Positions 7,417 to 8,567 of a stretch of 8,567 bases of DNA are shown here, piece after piece; positions within the stretch are counted from its first letter, which is position 1, and each line of letters begins with the position of its first letter. The DNA comes from B8-G4 sp033720735. GTDB taxonomy: Bacteria > Bacteroidota > Bacteroidia > Chitinophagales > Saprospiraceae. Under the pieces are notes generated by a model. The model was not told the origin of the DNA, ran no database searches, and saw only the letters and a list, made by a program, of their open reading frames with translations. The translations under genes and the position numbers were made by a program. The stretch spans positions 1 through 8,567 of the forward strand of contig JAWWBX010000187.1 of NCBI GenBank assembly GCA_033720735.1, read 5' to 3'.

Positions 7417-7510
7417 GTCGTGAAGTGTGTGCGCAGTATGCCGGTTAAGATAGGTAATTGACTGATTGGGTATATTGGTGCACCGCTCCGGCGGTCCAAA
7501 TCATCACTGC
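7417..7510. promoter_or_regulatory. Divergent intergenic region between transporter and peroxiredoxin genes
   Basis: These 94 bases must hold the promoters of both the leftward transporter operon and the rightward peroxiredoxin-clpS-aat operon. The stretch at about 7445-7478 is clearly AT-richer than its surroundings. On the plus strand, TATATTGG (7471-7478) matches five of the six fixed positions of the Bacteroidota -7 consensus TAnnTTTG, but I see no TTG at the proper distance upstream. A small perfect inverted repeat (ACCGC at 7482-7486 with GCGGT at 7491-7495, 4-base loop) lies 15 bases before the peroxiredoxin ATG. It could be a short leader hairpin or chance in GC-rich DNA. No convincing minus-strand promoter is seen. 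Confidence 0.35.
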
Positions 7511-7981
7511 ATGGCCATCAAGGTTGGTGACAAGGCACCTGAATTCCAGCTCTACGCCTCGGACAAACAGGAGGTGAGCCTGAGTGACTTCAAAGGGCAG
7601 CACGTGTTGCTGTTGTTCTTCCCCCTGGCGTTTTCCAGCACCTGCACTCAAGAAATGTGCCTGGTACGGGACGAACTGACCACCTATCACAACATGGAGT
7701 GCCAGGTGCTGGGTATCTCCGTCGACAGCTTGTACGCGCTGGCCCGGTTCAAGGCGGAGCTGGAGCTCAACTACCCGGTCTTGTCCGACTTCAACAAAGA
7801 GGTGTCACGGGCATATGGCGCATTGTACGAGGTGTGGGGCTATGGGATGCGGGGTGTGGGGAAGCGCGCGGCTTTCCTCGTCAACCGGGTTGGCGTCGTC
7901 AAGTATGCCGAAGTACTCGAAGACGCTTCGCTAATCCCCGACTTTGCCTCGATTGCCGGGGCGCTCTCTCGCCTAAAATAG
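7511..7981 (+). CDS. Peroxiredoxin, BCP/AhpE-like thiol peroxidase
   Basis: This 156-residue thioredoxin-fold peroxidase reduces H2O2 and organic hydroperoxides in the cytoplasm. It opens with the family's usual VGDKAPEFQL. The active-site motif PLAFSSTC (38-45) fits PxxxS/TxxC with peroxidatic Cys45. Cys50 sits five residues later, where E. coli BCP has its resolving cysteine, suggesting an atypical two-cysteine mechanism. Arg119 in GVGKRAAFLV is the conserved arginine near the active site. The wording around the motif (FFPLAF) is closer to AhpE, so the subfamily is uncertain. The start at 7511 is preferred over an in-frame codon at 7466, because the extra 15 residues have no family counterpart and would cover the likely promoter. 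There is no signal peptide. clpS follows after 29 bases, probably in the same operon. Confidence 0.93.
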   Translation: MAIKVGDKAPEFQLYASDKQEVSLSDFKGQHVLLLFFPLAFSSTCTQEMCLVRDELTTYHNMECQVLGISVDSLYALARFKAELELNYPVLSDFNKEVSRAYGALYEVWGYGMRGVGKRAAFLVNRVGVVKYAEVLEDASLIPDFASIAGALSRLK

Positions 7982-8010
7982 TTACCTTGCACGCTGAATC
8001 TCGAGGACAT

Positions 8011-8313
8011 ATGCCATTTGAATTTGAGTACGATACGGTAGAGGAAATCCTGGTCGAAACCACGGTTGATAGCGGTGATATCGCTGAGTTGATCGTGTAC
8101 AACGATGACTTCAACACCTTCGACTGGGTGATCCAGTGCTTCGTGGAGATCCTGCAGCACGACGACGTGCAGGCAGAGCAGTTGTCGCTGATCATTCACT
8201 ATGCCGGAAAAGCGACCGTCAAGACAGCGCCCATGCCGGTGCTGCGCCCCCTCAAGGATGCCCTGGTCGATCGCGGCCTGAGTGCAGTCATCGAGACCGT
8301 GAGCAAGGTCTGA
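8011..8313 (+). CDS. clpS: ATP-dependent Clp protease adaptor ClpS
   Basis: This 100-residue protein has a flexible acidic N-terminal tail (about 1-25) and a ClpS core. The core begins with LIVYNDDFNTFDWVI: Asn31, Asp32 and Asp33 correspond to E. coli Asn34-Asp35-Asp36, which hold the alpha-amino group of the N-degron. IIHYAGKATVKT has His63, corresponding to E. coli His66 of the same pocket. QAEQLSLIIHY and the closing LKDALVDRGLSAVIE are also typical. ClpS binds proteins with N-terminal Leu, Phe, Tyr or Trp and hands them to the ClpA- or ClpC-type unfoldase with ClpP; the tail engages the unfoldase. No clp ATPase or protease gene is in view. aat starts only nine bases downstream, so the two steps of the N-degron pathway are side by side. 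The start ATG follows a 29-base gap after the peroxiredoxin stop. There is no Shine-Dalgarno. Confidence 0.93.
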   Translation: MPFEFEYDTVEEILVETTVDSGDIAELIVYNDDFNTFDWVIQCFVEILQHDDVQAEQLSLIIHYAGKATVKTAPMPVLRPLKDALVDRGLSAVIETVSKV

Positions 8314-8322
8314 CCGGCACCC

Positions 8323-8567
8323 ATGCCTGTCTACAGGTTGCCGGAGCATCTGCATGTCTTTCCATCTCCTTTGCTGACTGAACCTCCCGGGGTGCTCGCT
8401 GTCGGAGGCGACCTCAGTGTGGACCGCCTGGTGCTGGCCTATGCACACGGCATCTTTCCCTGGTATGGCGACGACGAGCCGATCATGTGGTGGTTTCCTG
8501 ACCCGCGCTGTGTGCTTTTACCAGAACGCATCAAGATCTCACGCAGCCTGCGTCAAACCCTGCGGCG
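8323..8567 (+). CDS. aat: Leucyl/phenylalanyl-tRNA-protein transferase, 5' part
   Basis: The reading frame runs from the ATG at 8323 to the window edge (81 codons and two bases). It begins MPVYRLPEHLHVFPSPLLTE and continues with the strong family signature GVLAVGGDLSVDRLVLAYAH, GIFPWY, PIMWWFPDPRCVLLPE and KISRSLRQTLR. This matches the N-terminal part of E. coli Aat (family about 200-235 residues); the GNAT-like catalytic part lies beyond the window. The enzyme transfers Leu or Phe from aminoacyl-tRNA to the N-terminal Arg or Lys of proteins, creating a primary N-degron that ClpS recognises. The gene starts nine bases after the clpS stop and is almost certainly in the same operon. Confidence 0.96.
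   Translation, partial: MPVYRLPEHLHVFPSPLLTEPPGVLAVGGDLSVDRLVLAYAHGIFPWYGDDEPIMWWFPDPRCVLLPERIKISRSLRQTLR

Noticed and set aside
7466..7510. N-terminal extension of the peroxiredoxin from an upstream in-frame start
   Set aside because: The added residues do not resemble the family, whose members start right before VGDKAPEF, and the region probably holds the promoter.
1..8567. Defence system, biosynthetic cluster, CRISPR array, phage or transposon
   Set aside because: Every gene belongs to a common housekeeping or transport family. No repeats, integrase, transposase or spacer pattern was seen on either strand, and no change in base composition suggests transfer.

Overview
This is compact chromosomal DNA with roughly 60 % GC by eye. 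It most resembles a GC-rich member of the Bacteroidota, possibly a Saprospiria-like lineage. Three things support this. Gene starts lack Shine-Dalgarno sequences. The TonB C-terminal domain has the form I associate with that phylum. The ClpS, O-methyltransferase and EamA proteins also look Bacteroidota-like. The assignment rests on remembered family resemblance, not a search, and the genus cannot be named. There are nine genes, seven complete and two cut by the window ends. No gene-free stretch exceeds about 120 bases. I see no rRNA, tRNA, mobile element, CRISPR array, long repeat or pseudogene.

Layout. Bases 1-97 (minus strand) hold the first 32 codons of an M16 zinc peptidase. It diverges from a rightward group: a TonB-type energy transducer (214-942), the large B12-binding subunit of methylmalonyl-CoA mutase (997-3066) and a multi-pass GT-C glycosyltransferase of the ArnT/PMT type (3071-4759, TTG start). 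This group meets, with a 5-base gap, a leftward operon. In transcription order that operon is an EamA/DMT transporter (7416-6511), a class I SAM O-methyltransferase (6533-5892) and the radical-SAM heme chaperone HemW (5895-4765). All three genes overlap, and the last junction is an ATGA overlap. A 94-base divergent region then leads into a second rightward operon: a BCP/AhpE-like peroxiredoxin (7511-7981), the Clp adaptor ClpS (8011-8313) and the start of leucyl/phenylalanyl-tRNA-protein transferase Aat (8323 to the window end).

How the genes work together. The clearest functional link is clpS-aat. Aat attaches Leu or Phe to proteins with basic N-termini, and ClpS delivers proteins with such N-terminal residues to the Clp protease, so both steps of the bacterial N-degron pathway sit side by side. 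The peroxiredoxin upstream is probably co-transcribed and may link the module to oxidative stress. The mutase serves propionyl-CoA/succinyl-CoA interconversion, but no small subunit or MeaB-type chaperone gene lies beside it. The remaining genes look like housekeeping functions packed into shared transcripts.

I found no evidence of an undescribed multi-gene system. The findings below are modest points about context, start sites and architecture.
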